From: Mycolicibacterium komossense
Lineage (GTDB): Bacteria; Actinomycetota; Actinomycetes; Mycobacteriales; Mycobacteriaceae
Reading direction: 5' to 3'
Assembly (NCBI RefSeq): GCF_025822605.1
Contig: NZ_JACKTY010000029.1
Location: 536,515 to 600,514, forward strand
Length of the DNA stretch: 64,000 nucleotides
In this document: in pieces, positions 31,906 to 40,302 of the stretch
How positions within the stretch are numbered: the stretch's first letter is position 1
How the letters are laid out: each line of letters opens with the position of its first letter
The notes under the pieces: generated by a model
The model's database searches: none
Told to the model about the DNA's origin: nothing
What the model saw: only the letters and a program-made list of their open reading frames with translations
Program-made: the position numbers and the translations under genes

Positions 31906-32355
31906 TTAGCCGAATACGAGCAGTACGAGCCTGCCCCAGCCAAGGTCGACACCACTGATCAGCGCCACCATGAAGACCAGGAACACCAACACCACGGAGG
32001 TGTAGCTGACCATCTGCTTGCGGTTGGGCCAGATGACCTTGCGCAGTTCTGCGACGACCTGCTTGAGGTAGTTGATGACGAAGAGAATCGGGTTACGGGA
32101 CGGACCGTCAGAGCCCTTCGCCGCCTTACGGCCGCCCTTGCCCTTGGATCCCGAACCGTTCTTGCCAGCGCCGTCTTCGACTGCGATGACTTCGGTATCC
32201 GTGGAGTCTTCGTCGTCGCCAGCGGCCAGTCGCTGCCTGGTCCGCTTGCCGGTGGGGCGCTGCGGTGTGACAACTGCTGTCTGGCCGCGACTAACTGAGC
32301 CACTGTCTTCCGTGCCGTCAGCTGCAGCGTCAGCACTGTCGCGCTCGTCGCTCAC
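31906..32355 (-). CDS. secE: Preprotein translocase subunit SecE
   Basis: A 149-residue SecE. A long, charged, low-complexity N-terminal extension (residues 1 to about 90), usual in mycobacteria, is followed by the conserved amphipathic helix ([20 protein letters not shown]) and one membrane span ([15 protein letters not shown]). It clamps SecY in the Sec channel. GTG 32355 is the chosen start; an in-frame codon at 32406 lies too close to the tRNA. Next gene: nusG, 53 bases downstream. Confidence 0.94.
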   Translation of the reverse strand: MSDERDSADAAADGTEDSGSVSRGQTAVVTPQRPTGKRTRQRLAAGDDEDSTDTEVIAVEDGAGKNGSGSKGKGGRKAAKGSDGPSRNPILFVINYLKQVVAELRKVIWPNRKQMVSYTSVVLVFLVFMVALISGVDLGWGRLVLLVFG

Positions 32356-32426
32356 GTTCGTCCTACCCTTGTCTCGGCGTGGTTCACACTCTCCAGTGTC
32401 CACCACCTATACGTATTCAGTTGAGC

Positions 32427-32498
<72 letters not shown>

Positions 32499-32657
32499 TC
32501 GCGTTGGTTGGCAGGCCAACCTGCGCTTTTCTTTCTGCTACGGACTCCCTCACAAAACTCACGCGCTCCCCGATCGGTCACTAGCGACCGCCAGATTGCG
32601 CGCTTGAACTGGGAGAAACCCCGAGGTCCGAGTGTACCTCGGGGTAACTGGGAACTA

Positions 32658-33167
32658 CTAATCCGTTGCGGCGGTCCGGACCACCTGACCGGTCTCTGGA
32701 TCCCATTTTGCCGAGATGGATTTGTCGCCTTCGTGGCCCATCAACGTGGTGTAGGCCTCCATCACCACTGTGCCATCTTCTTCGGCGCACACATTGCGGG
32801 TCGTGACGATATCGGCGCCGAAGCGCTCCTCGACCGACTCGATATACATGGTGCCGGTCAGAGCGTCTCCGACCCTGATCGGACGGTGGAAAGTGAACTT
32901 CTGGTCCACCTGCACGATCTGCATGGTCTCCAGGCCGACGTCAACGTGCTGGAAGAAGTGGTTCTGGATCATCACGGCGAAGATCGCGGCGAACGTCAGC
33001 GGCGCGATGAGGTCCTGGTGGCCCATTTCGGCGGTCGCTGCTTCATCGATGGTGACCGGGTGCGCGGATTTGACGGCCTTGGCGTACTGCCGGACCTGTT
33101 CGCGACCCACGACGAATGTGTCCGGGTATCTCCAGACCATTCCGCGGATGTCAGTTTTGAGCGCCAT
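32658..33167 (-). CDS. hadC: (3R)-hydroxyacyl-ACP dehydratase subunit HadC
   Basis: A 169-residue hot-dog fold subunit. HadC pairs with HadB to form the HadBC dehydratase of mycobacterial FAS-II, which removes water from long meromycolate intermediates. GMVWRYPDTFVVGREQVRQY at the N terminus and LIAPLTFAAIFAVMIQNHFF are typical. It lacks the DxxxxH catalytic motif, which HadB supplies. It starts 3 bases after hadB. Confidence 0.94.
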   Translation of the reverse strand: MALKTDIRGMVWRYPDTFVVGREQVRQYAKAVKSAHPVTIDEAATAEMGHQDLIAPLTFAAIFAVMIQNHFFQHVDVGLETMQIVQVDQKFTFHRPIRVGDALTGTMYIESVEERFGADIVTTRNVCAEEDGTVVMEAYTTLMGHEGDKSISAKWDPETGQVVRTAATD

Positions 33168-33170
33168 AGG

Positions 33171-33599
33171 TCACGCAAGCTTCGCTGTAGCGACCGCTCG
33201 ACCGAAGATCTTCTTTCCGCCGGTGGTGGCGGAGATGGCGATGACGACGGTCTTCGATTCCGGATCGGTGGACTTCACTCGACCGCTGAAGACGATCTCG
33301 GCGCCGACACCGTCGTTGGGAACAGGCACCACAGCCGTGAAGCGGACGTTGTACTCCGAGACCGCGCCCGGGTCGCCGACCCAGGAGGTGACGTAACCGC
33401 CGCCGAGACCCATGGTCAACATGCCGTGGGCGATAGCGGTGTCGAGCCCGACCTGCTTGGCGATTTCGTCGTCCCAGTGGATCGGATTCAGGTCGCCGGA
33501 CACCCCGGCGTAGTTCACCAGGTCCTGACGAGTCAGCGGAACGGTGCGCTCCGGCAACTGGTCCCCGACCTTGACTGAACTGAACTCACGCAGCGCCAT
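33171..33599 (-). CDS. hadB: (3R)-hydroxyacyl-ACP dehydratase catalytic subunit HadB
   Basis: A 142-residue hot-dog protein, the same length as M. tuberculosis HadB. The catalytic Asp and His are in SGDLNPIHWDDE (residues about 35-46), and GLDTAIAHGMLTMGLGGGYV is the central helix. It is the shared catalytic partner in HadAB and HadBC. ATG 33599 (MALREFSSVKVG) is the family start and overlaps the end of hadA by 14 bases, so translation is coupled. Confidence 0.96.
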   Translation of the reverse strand: MALREFSSVKVGDQLPERTVPLTRQDLVNYAGVSGDLNPIHWDDEIAKQVGLDTAIAHGMLTMGLGGGYVTSWVGDPGAVSEYNVRFTAVVPVPNDGVGAEIVFSGRVKSTDPESKTVVIAISATTGGKKIFGRAVATAKLA

Positions 33600-34065
33600 T
33601 GCTAAAGCCACTTTCTCCGTTTTCTTCACTACGCCCCGCGAGCGTGGTGTACGTCTCCTGTACTACTTCACCGTCCTGGTTGGTGATGATGTTCTTCGTG
33701 ACGATGATGTCGGTGCCGTGCGCCTGCCGAACCGAGTGCACGTACACATCGCAGTAGAGTTTGTCGCCGGCCTGGATCGGAGCCATGAATGTCAGCTCCT
33801 GATCGACCTGGATGATCTTGCGGTCGGTAATCCCGATATCCGCGTTGGCGAAGAACGCGGTCTGGGCCTGATACCCGAACACGCTGATGAAAGTCAGCGG
33901 GGCGACCAACCCCTGATAGCCGAGCTTCGACGCGGCGTCCTCTGTAAAGAAAAACGGATCCTCGAGCTTGACAGCAATTGAGTATTCGCGGATTTTCTCG
34001 CGCTCGACTTCGTAGTGGTCGGGGTAGCGATAATGCATCCCGACAATGCTTCCGGACAGGGCCAC
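33586..34065 (-). CDS. hadA: (3R)-hydroxyacyl-ACP dehydratase subunit HadA
   Basis: A 159-residue non-catalytic hot-dog subunit, first of the hadABC operon. MHYRYPDHYEVEREKIREY and LVAPLTFISVFGYQAQTAFF are typical. HadA holds the substrate channel for early meromycolate elongation and is the known target region for thiacetazone-type inhibitors after activation. The C-terminal 15 residues (EENGESGFSNGAA region) are low-complexity. Confidence 0.95.
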   Translation of the reverse strand: MALSGSIVGMHYRYPDHYEVEREKIREYSIAVKLEDPFFFTEDAASKLGYQGLVAPLTFISVFGYQAQTAFFANADIGITDRKIIQVDQELTFMAPIQAGDKLYCDVYVHSVRQAHGTDIIVTKNIITNQDGEVVQETYTTLAGRSEENGESGFSNGAA

Positions 34066-34147
34066 GGACTCGAACCTACCTAGTCAGCCTCAACAAACCT
34101 TCATCGGTCTCAAAGAAGCCGATTTACCTGCTTTACCGCCGTGCGGG

Positions 34148-34315
34148 TTAGCGCGACTCGCGGTGCGGCTGGTGCTTGACGCAATTCGGGCAGAACTTCT
34201 TCAGCTCCAGCCGATCGGGGTCGTTGCGGCGGTTCTTCTTGGTGATGTAGTTACGGTGCTTGCACACCTCGCAGGCCAGGGTGATCTTGGGCCGTACGTC
34301 TGTACTTGAGGCCAC
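34148..34315 (-). CDS. rpmG: 50S ribosomal protein L33
   Basis: A 55-residue L33 starting [20 protein letters not shown] after GTG 34315. Two CXXC pairs (CEVC and CPNC) mark it as the zinc-binding C+ type. It directly precedes hadA and follows tRNA-Met, as rpmG2 does in M. tuberculosis. Too short for common length filters, but the full protein is clear. Confidence 0.95.
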   Translation of the reverse strand: MASSTDVRPKITLACEVCKHRNYITKKNRRNDPDRLELKKFCPNCVKHQPHRESR

Positions 34316-34351
34316 GTCGAATGCTCTCTTTCACGGTCTTTGTTCGTCTTG

Positions 34352-34425
34352 TAGCGGTGGGGAGGCTCGATCTCCCGACCTCACGATTATGAGTCGTGCG
34401 CTCTAACCAGCTGAGCTACACCGCC
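34352..34425 (-). tRNA. metT: tRNA-Met (CAT)
   Basis: On the minus strand, acceptor GGCGGTG pairs with CACCGCT (one G-U pair), the D-arm is GCTCAGCTGGTTAGAGC, the anticodon loop has CAT within CTCATAA, and the T-arm is GGGAGATCGAGCCTCCC. The context (thrT-metT-rpmG) fits the elongator tRNA-Met of mycobacteria. Confidence 0.95.
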
Positions 34426-34463
34426 CCGATAGTCACGAGCGGCGCACCGCCCCGCGTCCACCG

Positions 34464-34536
34464 AGCCCCCTAACGGAATCGAACCGTTGACCTTTTCCTT
34501 ACCATGGAAACGCTCTACCGACTGAGCTAAGGGGGC
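34464..34536 (-). tRNA. thrT: tRNA-Thr (GGT)
   Basis: On the minus strand, acceptor GCCCCCT pairs with AGGGGGC, the anticodon GGT lies in CATGGTAA, and the T-arm is AACGGTTCGATTCCGTT. First gene of the tRNA-rpmG-had cluster. Confidence 0.95.
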
Positions 34537-34765
34537 CTACCTGCTGCTGGACCCACGCAGAAGTTCTCGTGGGCCTTAAAGAGGGTACAGCCTGGTCCAA
34601 TTGAGCACCAAACCGCTGGTCATCGCATGCGTCTTAGCGCCAGAAGCGGCCAAACCATTCCGCAGGGGCCCGATTCGCGCGCGGGCGCCGCCGCCGACTC
34701 CCCCGCCCGGTGCCCGTCGCGACACACCTCCCTGCCGTATCCGGGCAACACCATATTGTGGACGA

Positions 34766-35485
34766 ATGGCCAGCTCCCCTGATCGCCTGTACTTCCGGCA
34801 GTTGCTCTCCGGTCGCGACTTCGCGGCCGGCGACATGATCGCCACCCAGATGCGCAACTTCGCGTATCTGATCGGCGACCGCGAGACCAAGGAGTGCGTG
34901 GTCGTCGACCCCGCCTACGCCGCGGGTGATCTGGTCGACGCGCTGGAGAGCGACGGGATGACGCTGTCCGGCGTACTGGTCACACACCACCACCCCGACC
35001 ACATCGGCGGGTCGATGATGGGCTTCGAGCTCAAGGGCTTGGCCGAACTCCTCGAGCGCGTCAGCGTGCCGGTCCACGTCAACACCCACGAAGCGGAGTG
35101 GGTGTCACGCATCACCGGTATCCCGCGCACCGATCTCACCGCCCACGAGCACGGCGACAAGGTCGCCGTCGGCGCGATCGACATCGAATTGCTACACACC
35201 CCCGGTCACACGCCGGGCAGCCAGTGCTTTCTGCTCGACGGACGCCTGGTCGCCGGCGACACCCTCTTTCTCGAGGGCTGCGGGCGAACCGACTTCCCCG
35301 GAGGCAATGTCGACGAGATGTTTCGCAGCCTTCACCAGCTCTCGACACTCCCCGGCGATCCGACGGTCTTTCCAGGGCATTGGTATTCGGCTGAGCCGAG
35401 CGCGCCGCTGGAGACCGTCAAGGCAACCAATTACGTGTACCGCGCGTCGAATCTCGACCAGTGGCGCACCCTGATGGGTGGCTGA
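34766..35485 (+). CDS. MBL-fold hydrolase, glyoxalase II-like (Rv0634c-like)
   Basis: A 239-residue metallo-beta-lactamase-fold enzyme. The metal-binding motif THHHPDHIGG (HxHxDH) is near residues 73-82; HTPGHTPGSQC, GDTLFLEGCGRTDFPGG and FPGHWY carry further ligands. Members hydrolyse S-lactoyl thiols or related thioesters. ATG 34766 is the family start; an in-frame extension to 34601 overlaps no RBS. The position beside thrT matches Rv0634c. Confidence 0.88.
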   Translation: MASSPDRLYFRQLLSGRDFAAGDMIATQMRNFAYLIGDRETKECVVVDPAYAAGDLVDALESDGMTLSGVLVTHHHPDHIGGSMMGFELKGLAELLERVSVPVHVNTHEAEWVSRITGIPRTDLTAHEHGDKVAVGAIDIELLHTPGHTPGSQCFLLDGRLVAGDTLFLEGCGRTDFPGGNVDEMFRSLHQLSTLPGDPTVFPGHWYSAEPSAPLETVKATNYVYRASNLDQWRTLMGG

Positions 35486-35540
35486 GTTTGTCGAATTCGT
35501 GTCGCCCGATCGCGCCGAGCGGACTCGCCTGTTGACGTTT

Positions 35541-35560
35541 CGTAACGTCGTTACGTAACG
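35541..35560. promoter_or_regulatory. Probable TetR operator upstream of echA3
   Basis: CGTAACG-T-CGTTACG (35541-35555) overlaps the perfect 12-bp palindrome CGTTACGTAACG (35549-35560). It lies about 40 bases before the echA3 start. The TetR gene at the end of the same operon is the natural ligand, giving autoregulation. This is inference from position and symmetry. Confidence 0.6.
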
Positions 35561-35599
35561 TCGCCCTGAATTGGTAACGCGCCAACTTCAGGAGCAGTC

Positions 35600-36301
35600 A
35601 TGAGCGGTCCGGTCACCTACCGACACGATGATGCGATCGCGGTCATCACCCTCGACGACGGCAAGGCCAACGTGCTGGGCCTTGGCATGCAGCAGGCCAT
35701 CAACGAGGCCCTGGACCAGGCGGATCGTGACAACGTCGGCGCAGTGGTGATCGCCGGCAACCAGAAGGTATTCAGCGGCGGCTTCGACCTGAAGGTCTTC
35801 CAGTCCGGCGACGTGGCGGCGTCGGTCGCGATGCTCAAGGGCGGGTTCGAACTGTCCCACCGACTGCTGTCGTATCCCAAGCCGGTGGTGATGGCCGCGA
35901 CGGGTCACGCCATCGCGATGGGCGCCTTTCTGCTCTGCAGCGGCGATCACCGAATTGCCGCACCGGGCTACAACATTCAGGCCAACGAAGTCGCGATCGG
36001 CATGGTGCTGCCCTATGCCGCGCTCGCCGTGCTGAAGCTGCGGCTGACGCGCTCGGCCTATCAGCAGGCGGTCGGTCTGGCCAAGGTGTACTTCGGCGAA
36101 TCGGCGCAGGCCGCCGGGTTCATCGACGAAGTCGACCTACCGGAGCGCGTACTGGAGCGCGCCGAGGAGGCCGCCCGCGGATTCGCCGGACTGCATCAGG
36201 GTGCGCACGCAGCCTCAAAGCTGCGAGCCCGTGCCGACGCGCTTGACGGGATCCGCGCCGGTATCGACAACATGGAAGCCGAGTTCGGCATCAAGGCCTA
36301 G
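35600..36301 (+). CDS. echA3: Enoyl-CoA hydratase/isomerase family protein (EchA3-like)
   Basis: A 233-residue crotonase. The oxyanion-hole segments are NQKVFSGGFDLKVF (near residue 53) and GHAIAMGAFLLCSGDHRI (near residue 103). In classical hydratases a Glu follows the second Gly segment; here this position is hydrophobic, so normal hydratase activity is doubtful, although NEVAIGM retains the second Glu. Position next to the glyoxalase II-like gene matches echA3 (Rv0632c). ATG 35600 follows AGGAG. TetR gene follows after 7 bases. Confidence 0.85.
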   Translation: MSGPVTYRHDDAIAVITLDDGKANVLGLGMQQAINEALDQADRDNVGAVVIAGNQKVFSGGFDLKVFQSGDVAASVAMLKGGFELSHRLLSYPKPVVMAATGHAIAMGAFLLCSGDHRIAAPGYNIQANEVAIGMVLPYAALAVLKLRLTRSAYQQAVGLAKVYFGESAQAAGFIDEVDLPERVLERAEEAARGFAGLHQGAHAASKLRARADALDGIRAGIDNMEAEFGIKA

Positions 36302-36308
36302 CTGCCCG

Positions 36309-36947
36309 ATGCCCAGGGTCAAGCAGCGCACACCCGAACTGCGCGACCGGGTGCTCAGCGTTGCCGTCGACGTACTCAGCCAGGACGGCGTCTCCGGCTT
36401 TACCACCCGCCGGGTCGCGCAGCGGGCCGGCACGTCGGTGCCCGCGGTCTACGAACTGTTCACCGACAAAGCCGGATTGGTGCGCGCGGTCTACTTCGAA
36501 GGTTTCGCCCGATTGGGCCGCGCCCTGGCCGAGGTCACCGAGACGGCCGACCCGGTCGGAGATCTACAGCGGGTGATCCCGGCGTTCCGCCGGTTCTGCC
36601 TGGACTATCCGGCGCTGGCGCGGGTGATGTTCTCGCGGCCGTTCCAGGATTTCGATCCGGGTCCCGCGGAGCTCGCCGCCGACCCGTCGGTGCGGTCGGT
36701 CCTGATCAACAAGGTTCGACGCTGCGTCGATGCCGGACTACTGGTGGGCGATACGACCGATATTGCCCACGTATTGCTCGCTCTTGCACAGGGTTTGGCG
36801 GTGCAGGAGGGCGGCCGCTGGCTGGGTAAGTCGCCGCTGTCGGTGGACCGGCGCTGGGAGGTCGGCGTCAGCGGCCTGTTACGAGGGTTCGCGCGCGACG
36901 CCGATGCGGACCGGGGCACCGGCGATGGGCAGCAACAGCGCCACTAG
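36309..36947 (+). CDS. TetR family transcriptional regulator
   Basis: A 212-residue TetR regulator. The N-terminal helix-turn-helix contains VSGFTTRRVAQRAGTSVPAV and YELFTDKAGLVRAVYFEG. The C-terminal ligand domain has a TetR_C-like end. ATG 36309 lies only 7 bases beyond echA3, so the two genes form one operon, and the palindromes at 35541-35560 are its likely operator. An acyl-CoA ligand would fit, but this is unproven. Confidence 0.88.
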   Translation: MPRVKQRTPELRDRVLSVAVDVLSQDGVSGFTTRRVAQRAGTSVPAVYELFTDKAGLVRAVYFEGFARLGRALAEVTETADPVGDLQRVIPAFRRFCLDYPALARVMFSRPFQDFDPGPAELAADPSVRSVLINKVRRCVDAGLLVGDTTDIAHVLLALAQGLAVQEGGRWLGKSPLSVDRRWEVGVSGLLRGFARDADADRGTGDGQQQRH

Positions 36948-36971
36948 GGCGCGTAGAGCGTCAGTTCGGAG

Positions 36972-37190
36972 TCAGCACCAAGCGCGCGCGAAGAATGCGC
37001 AGCCGACGATGCCGATCGCCAGCGCCAGGTTGGTCAGCCCCATCGAGACGGCGATGACAATTCCCGTGATGCCGGCGACGGCGATGATGACCATGAGGAG
37101 GCCGAGCGCCCAATGGGTGTCTGAGGTCTTGGCCGGCCGCGTGACGGCGAGCGGGGACGGAACAACGTGGCCGTCATGTGCACTGACCAT
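36972..37190 (-). CDS. Small membrane protein
   Basis: A 72-residue protein with two hydrophobic segments (about residues 27-48 and 50-70: WALGLLMVIIAVAGITGIVI and LALAIGIVGCAFFA). The N terminus is polar. ATG 37190 is chosen because the upstream extension is not membrane-like. It is convergent with the TetR gene and divergent from the NYN gene. Function unknown. Confidence 0.55.
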   Translation of the reverse strand: MVSAHDGHVVPSPLAVTRPAKTSDTHWALGLLMVIIAVAGITGIVIAVSMGLTNLALAIGIVGCAFFARAWC

Positions 37191-37346
37191 GGCAGATCCC
37201 TTCGTCGTGACGAGGAACACAGTGTAGCGCGTTTTGTGATCCGCGCCACAACAGTTAAATGCACTAATTGTCTTGCGTCGCAAGAGGTTCGCTGTGCTAA
37301 CAAAACGGCAGTGGGTCCCGGCGGCCAGATAGACGACACTGTGGTG

Positions 37347-38228
37347 ATGACGGAACCTGGCGCCACCCGCGTTGCGGTCTACCTCGATTTCGACAACATC
37401 GTGATCTCGCGGTACGACCAGGTCAACGGCCGCAACTCATTTCAGCGCGATAAGACCAAAGGGCTGGACGCGAATCGGCTGGAACGAGCGACGGTCGACG
37501 TCGGCGCGATCATCGATTTCGCGTCGTCATTCGGCACGCTGGTGCTCACCCGCGCGTACGCGGACTGGTCGGCCGACGTCAACGCCGGATACCGCGGTCA
37601 GCTGGTCGGGCGCGCCGTGGACCTGGTGCAGCTGTTCCCGGCTGCGGCCTACGGCAAGAACGGCGCCGATATCCGGCTGGCTGTCGACACCGTCGAGGAC
37701 ATGTTCCGGCTACCGGACCTGACTCACGTGGTGATCGTGGCGGGCGATTCCGACTACATCGCGTTGGCGCAGCGCTGCAAGCGGCTCGGCCGCTATGTGG
37801 TGGGGATCGGAGTGGCAGGTTCCTCGAGTCGGGCGCTGGCGGCCGCCTGCGACGAATTCGTCACCTACGACGCACTGCCCGGCGTTCCGGCGTTCTCTCC
37901 TGCGGAGCCCGAAGCCGGCGACCTGCCGAAAACGCGCACACGCCGGACCAAGGCAGCCGAAGCCCCGGAACCCGACGAGCCTGATCCGCAGACCGCCGCC
38001 ACCGGACTACTCCGCCGCGCGTTGCAGATCGGACTGGAGAAAGACGACGTCGACTGGCTGCACAACTCCGCAGTCAAGGCGCAGATGAAACGGATGGATC
38101 CGTCGTTCAGCGAAAAATCCCTTGGCTTCCGATCTTTCAGCGACTTCCTACGGTCCCGGACCGATGTGGTCGAATTGGACGAGAGTTCGACGACGCGGAT
38201 GGTGCGCCTGCGAGGGGACGCGGGGTAA
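37347..38228 (+). CDS. NYN domain protein with C-terminal LOTUS/OST-HTH-like domain
   Basis: A 293-residue protein. The N-terminal NYN (PIN-like nuclease) domain has the acidic residues of VYLDFDNIVISRYD, KNGADIRLAVDTVEDM and VIVAGDSDYIALAQRCK, a likely metal-dependent RNase site. A Pro/Thr-rich linker (residues about 185-215) leads to a helix-rich end, GLLRRALQIGLEKDDVDWLH, resembling the LOTUS/OST-HTH RNA-binding domain. It may therefore cut or bind structured RNA. ATG 37347 is the natural start; the longer frame lacks family similarity. A hairpin terminator follows at once. Confidence 0.85.
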   Translation: MTEPGATRVAVYLDFDNIVISRYDQVNGRNSFQRDKTKGLDANRLERATVDVGAIIDFASSFGTLVLTRAYADWSADVNAGYRGQLVGRAVDLVQLFPAAAYGKNGADIRLAVDTVEDMFRLPDLTHVVIVAGDSDYIALAQRCKRLGRYVVGIGVAGSSSRALAAACDEFVTYDALPGVPAFSPAEPEAGDLPKTRTRRTKAAEAPEPDEPDPQTAATGLLRRALQIGLEKDDVDWLHNSAVKAQMKRMDPSFSEKSLGFRSFSDFLRSRTDVVELDESSTTRMVRLRGDAG

Positions 38229-38237
38229 GACACACCT

Positions 38238-38265
38238 GAGCCCGGACGCGCGTGCATCCGGGCTC
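38238..38265. terminator. Bidirectional hairpin between convergent genes
   Basis: Stem GAGCCCGGA / TCCGGGCTC with a 10-base loop. It lies 10 bases after the NYN stop and 12 bases after the stop of the small exported protein on the other strand. It shares the GCCCGGAyG...CATCCGGGC core with hairpins at 40044, 45946 and (more loosely) 51853. Confidence 0.75.
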
Positions 38266-38277
38266 AGAGCCTGCGGG

Positions 38278-38493
38278 TTACCTGTTGTTCTGGTGGCTGT
38301 GGTGGACCTCGGTACCCGGCTGCGGGGCATTCGTCTGGATCGGGAAAGCCGTGTGCTCTTCAGGGATGTAGATGTAGCCGTCGTTGTTCTGGTGGGGATC
38401 GGCGTTGCTCGCGGATGCGGTGCCCAGTGCGATCAACAGCGGGGCGGCGATCAGGCTGGCCCCGACAGCGATGCGACGGACCGTGACATTCAT
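38278..38493 (-). CDS. Tiny exported protein A of a promoter-sharing family
   Basis: A 71-residue protein: MNVTVRRIAVGASLIAAPLL starts a signal peptide cleaved near ASA or SNA, and the mature 40 residues are polar and His/Asn-rich (HQNNDG, VHHSHQNNR). ATG 38493 follows CACAAGGAG. The N-terminal part aligns with protein B (42.5 kb) and the broken copy D (40.1 kb). The upstream region (38494-38636) carries the shared palindrome, second motif and leader hairpin. Function unknown; a role outside the membrane under the control of the nearby NarL-type system is inference. Confidence 0.8.
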   Translation of the reverse strand: MNVTVRRIAVGASLIAAPLLIALGTASASNADPHQNNDGYIYIPEEHTAFPIQTNAPQPGTEVHHSHQNNR

Positions 38494-38552
38494 GTGAATC
38501 TCCTTGTGCACGTTTGCTTTTAGTGGTCAACCCCGAACTTTCCGGGGTGACT

Positions 38553-38636
38553 CAACTATGTCGCACACAAGCAGCCCGGCCTGTCGGCCAACCGGCCCCT
38601 GCCAGGGGCGAATCCGCTGTCCCCCGATCAGGGGAC
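38553..38636 (-). promoter_or_regulatory. Promoter region A with palindrome
   Basis: Read towards the gene: the 18-bp box GTCCCCTGATCGGGGGAC (38619-38636), 21 bases, the inverted motif at 38576-38597 (GGCCGGTTGGCCGACAGGCC core), then CGACATAGTTGAG at about 38550-38565, a good mycobacterial -10. A leader hairpin CCCCG/CGGGG follows at 38531-38547. The same order recurs at genes B and C. Confidence 0.72.
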
Positions 38637-38642
38637 CACAGT

Positions 38643-39908
38643 TCAGACGGACAGCGCACTACCCTTGATCCACTGATCCCACGGCACTGTCCAGTCGCCG
38701 CCCTGGGAGATCTGCAGCGGCGGCCCACCGGTGTTCTTCACCTCGACCACGTCACCGGGTACCGCGAAATTGAAGAACCAGGAGGCGTTGTCCGCGTTCA
38801 GGTTCAGGCAGCCGTGCGAGGTGTCGGTGTTGCCCTGCGCCCACACCGTGGAGTCGAGCTGATGCAAGTAGATGCCGTCGATGCTGATCTTGGTGGCGTA
38901 GGAGATCGTCTCCTTGTAGCCGAGCCGCGAATTGGTCGGCAGCCCGAAGGTGGACGAATCCATGATCACCGGGTTGGCCTTGTCGATGACGGTGTAGGCA
39001 CCCGGCGGGGTGAAGAAGGAGAAGGTGGTGCCGGCGATGGTCTGGTATCCGCCCATCCCCATCGACGTCGGCATGGTGCGCACCAGCTGCCCATTGTTGA
39101 ACACCTGGACCTGATGGGTGTTGTCGTCGGCGATCGAGACATGCGAATCACCGATGGTGAACGACGCCTTGGCGTTGTCCTCGCCATAGAGACCACCACC
39201 GAGCGGCGTGCCGTAGATATCGGCTTCGACGCTCACCTTGGTGCCCGGCGCGTAGTACTTCTCCGGCCGCCAATGGGCGACCTGGTCACTGATCCAGTTC
39301 CAAGACCCTGCCACGGGAGGGTTGGTGGTCACCTTGAGGTGCCGTTCGGCGCTGGCCTTATCGGTGATCGGCTCATCGAAATGCGCGACGATCACGTTCC
39401 CGATGCCGTAGGTGCCGCCGTCGCGCAGCGCGTTGCCGCCGATGGTCTCGAAGTACACCTCGGTCTGGTCACTCGGTGTCAGTGTGGTGAAGCTTGACGT
39501 CTCGCGCGCCGGCATCCCGCTGGGGCCGCGGCTGGCAACCGTCATCGTGTAGGTGTGGCCGTAGCCGAGCTGGATGGTCGGCTTCCATGCCCGGTTGTCC
39601 GGCGTCATAACCCCGGGAACGGATTTCCCGTTCTCGTTGACCATCTCGACACCGCTGAGTGTTCCGGACGCGGCGATGATCAGAACCCGCTTGGTCGGGT
39701 CGACATCGTCGGCGCCGGGAGCGGGCGTGATGGACAGCGCCGCCGGCTCCGGCGCCGGTGGGGGCGCTGCGGGGGCTGCCGCTGCCACCGGTGCTTGACA
39801 ATGATCCGTGCAGCTCACCGACGAGGCGACGACGTCACCTCCGAGCACGGCAAGCACGGCCACCAGGATGGCCGCGCAGACACCGCGGGCACGGCGAGTA
39901 GAGCTCAA
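38643..39908 (-). CDS. L,D-transpeptidase with Ig-like domains
   Basis: A 421-residue exported L,D-transpeptidase. After a signal segment (VCAAILVAVLAVLGGDVVAS) come a Pro/Ala linker and two Ig-like domains (about residues 60-260), then the YkuD catalytic domain with IDGIYLHQLDS and the Cys motif SHGCLNLNADNA near residue 370. A C-terminal extension with GGDWTVPWDQW is typical of mycobacterial enzymes. It makes 3-3 cross-links in peptidoglycan or anchors proteins. TTG 39908 follows GGAGAAC; the frame is open to 40004. It ends right at palindrome A. Confidence 0.87.
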   Translation of the reverse strand: MSSTRRARGVCAAILVAVLAVLGGDVVASSVSCTDHCQAPVAAAAPAAPPPAPEPAALSITPAPGADDVDPTKRVLIIAASGTLSGVEMVNENGKSVPGVMTPDNRAWKPTIQLGYGHTYTMTVASRGPSGMPARETSSFTTLTPSDQTEVYFETIGGNALRDGGTYGIGNVIVAHFDEPITDKASAERHLKVTTNPPVAGSWNWISDQVAHWRPEKYYAPGTKVSVEADIYGTPLGGGLYGEDNAKASFTIGDSHVSIADDNTHQVQVFNNGQLVRTMPTSMGMGGYQTIAGTTFSFFTPPGAYTVIDKANPVIMDSSTFGLPTNSRLGYKETISYATKISIDGIYLHQLDSTVWAQGNTDTSHGCLNLNADNASWFFNFAVPGDVVEVKNTGGPPLQISQGGDWTVPWDQWIKGSALSV

Positions 39909-40043
39909 CTGTTCTCCAGAGTGATACGAGGGCGGATTGATCGATCGGATTGCGATCGGTTGGTGCGATTTTAGCGGCTTCCCGGGCGGACGTGGCTGCG
40001 ACAAGATGACGACCTAGCGGCGAGTTGCTCACAGCACGAGATA

Positions 40044-40075
40044 GCGAGGGCCCGGACGTGCATCCGGGCTCTCGC
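40044..40075. terminator. Hairpin downstream of the broken gene D
   Basis: Arms GCGAGGGCCCGGA / TCCGGGCTCTCGC with one mismatch and a 6-base loop. It follows the stop of pseudogene D by 15 bases and has the same core as the hairpin behind gene A. Confidence 0.7.
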
Positions 40076-40090
40076 CGCGTTCGTTACGTA

Positions 40091-40250
40091 TTAGTTGTTG
40101 TTCTGGTGGGGTGGCGCTCGGGGTGCCGGGTTGGCCACCTCGTCGTACAGGACACTGCTGGCCTGACTGGAGGCGGCGACCTCGACGGCCAGCAGGGCGG
40201 GCGATGGCCACAGTAGCACCGGCGGCGATATAGCAGAACGTGACGGTCAC
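40091..40250 (-). pseudogene. Tiny exported protein D, frameshifted copy
   Basis: The frame starts VTVTFCYIAAGATVAIA and continues, after a 2-base deletion, in another frame as PALLAVEVAASSQASSVLYD, ending PHQNNN. Gene B reads MNATFRRLAAGAALAIAPAL at the same place, so this is a broken member of the family. The ribosome-binding site AAGGAG has become AGATGGA, and about 32 bases that hold the -10 and leader hairpin in the intact copies are missing. Confidence 0.75.
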
Positions 40251-40302
40251 GATCGAATCCATCTGTGCAAGTGAGCTTTTGACTTGTTCACACTCCCGAC
40301 AC

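Noticed and set aside
38619..38636. DosR box interpretation of the shared palindrome
   Set aside because: The DosR consensus has GGGACTT...GTCCC arms; here the arms face the other way (GTCCCC...GGGGAC) with a GATC-type centre.
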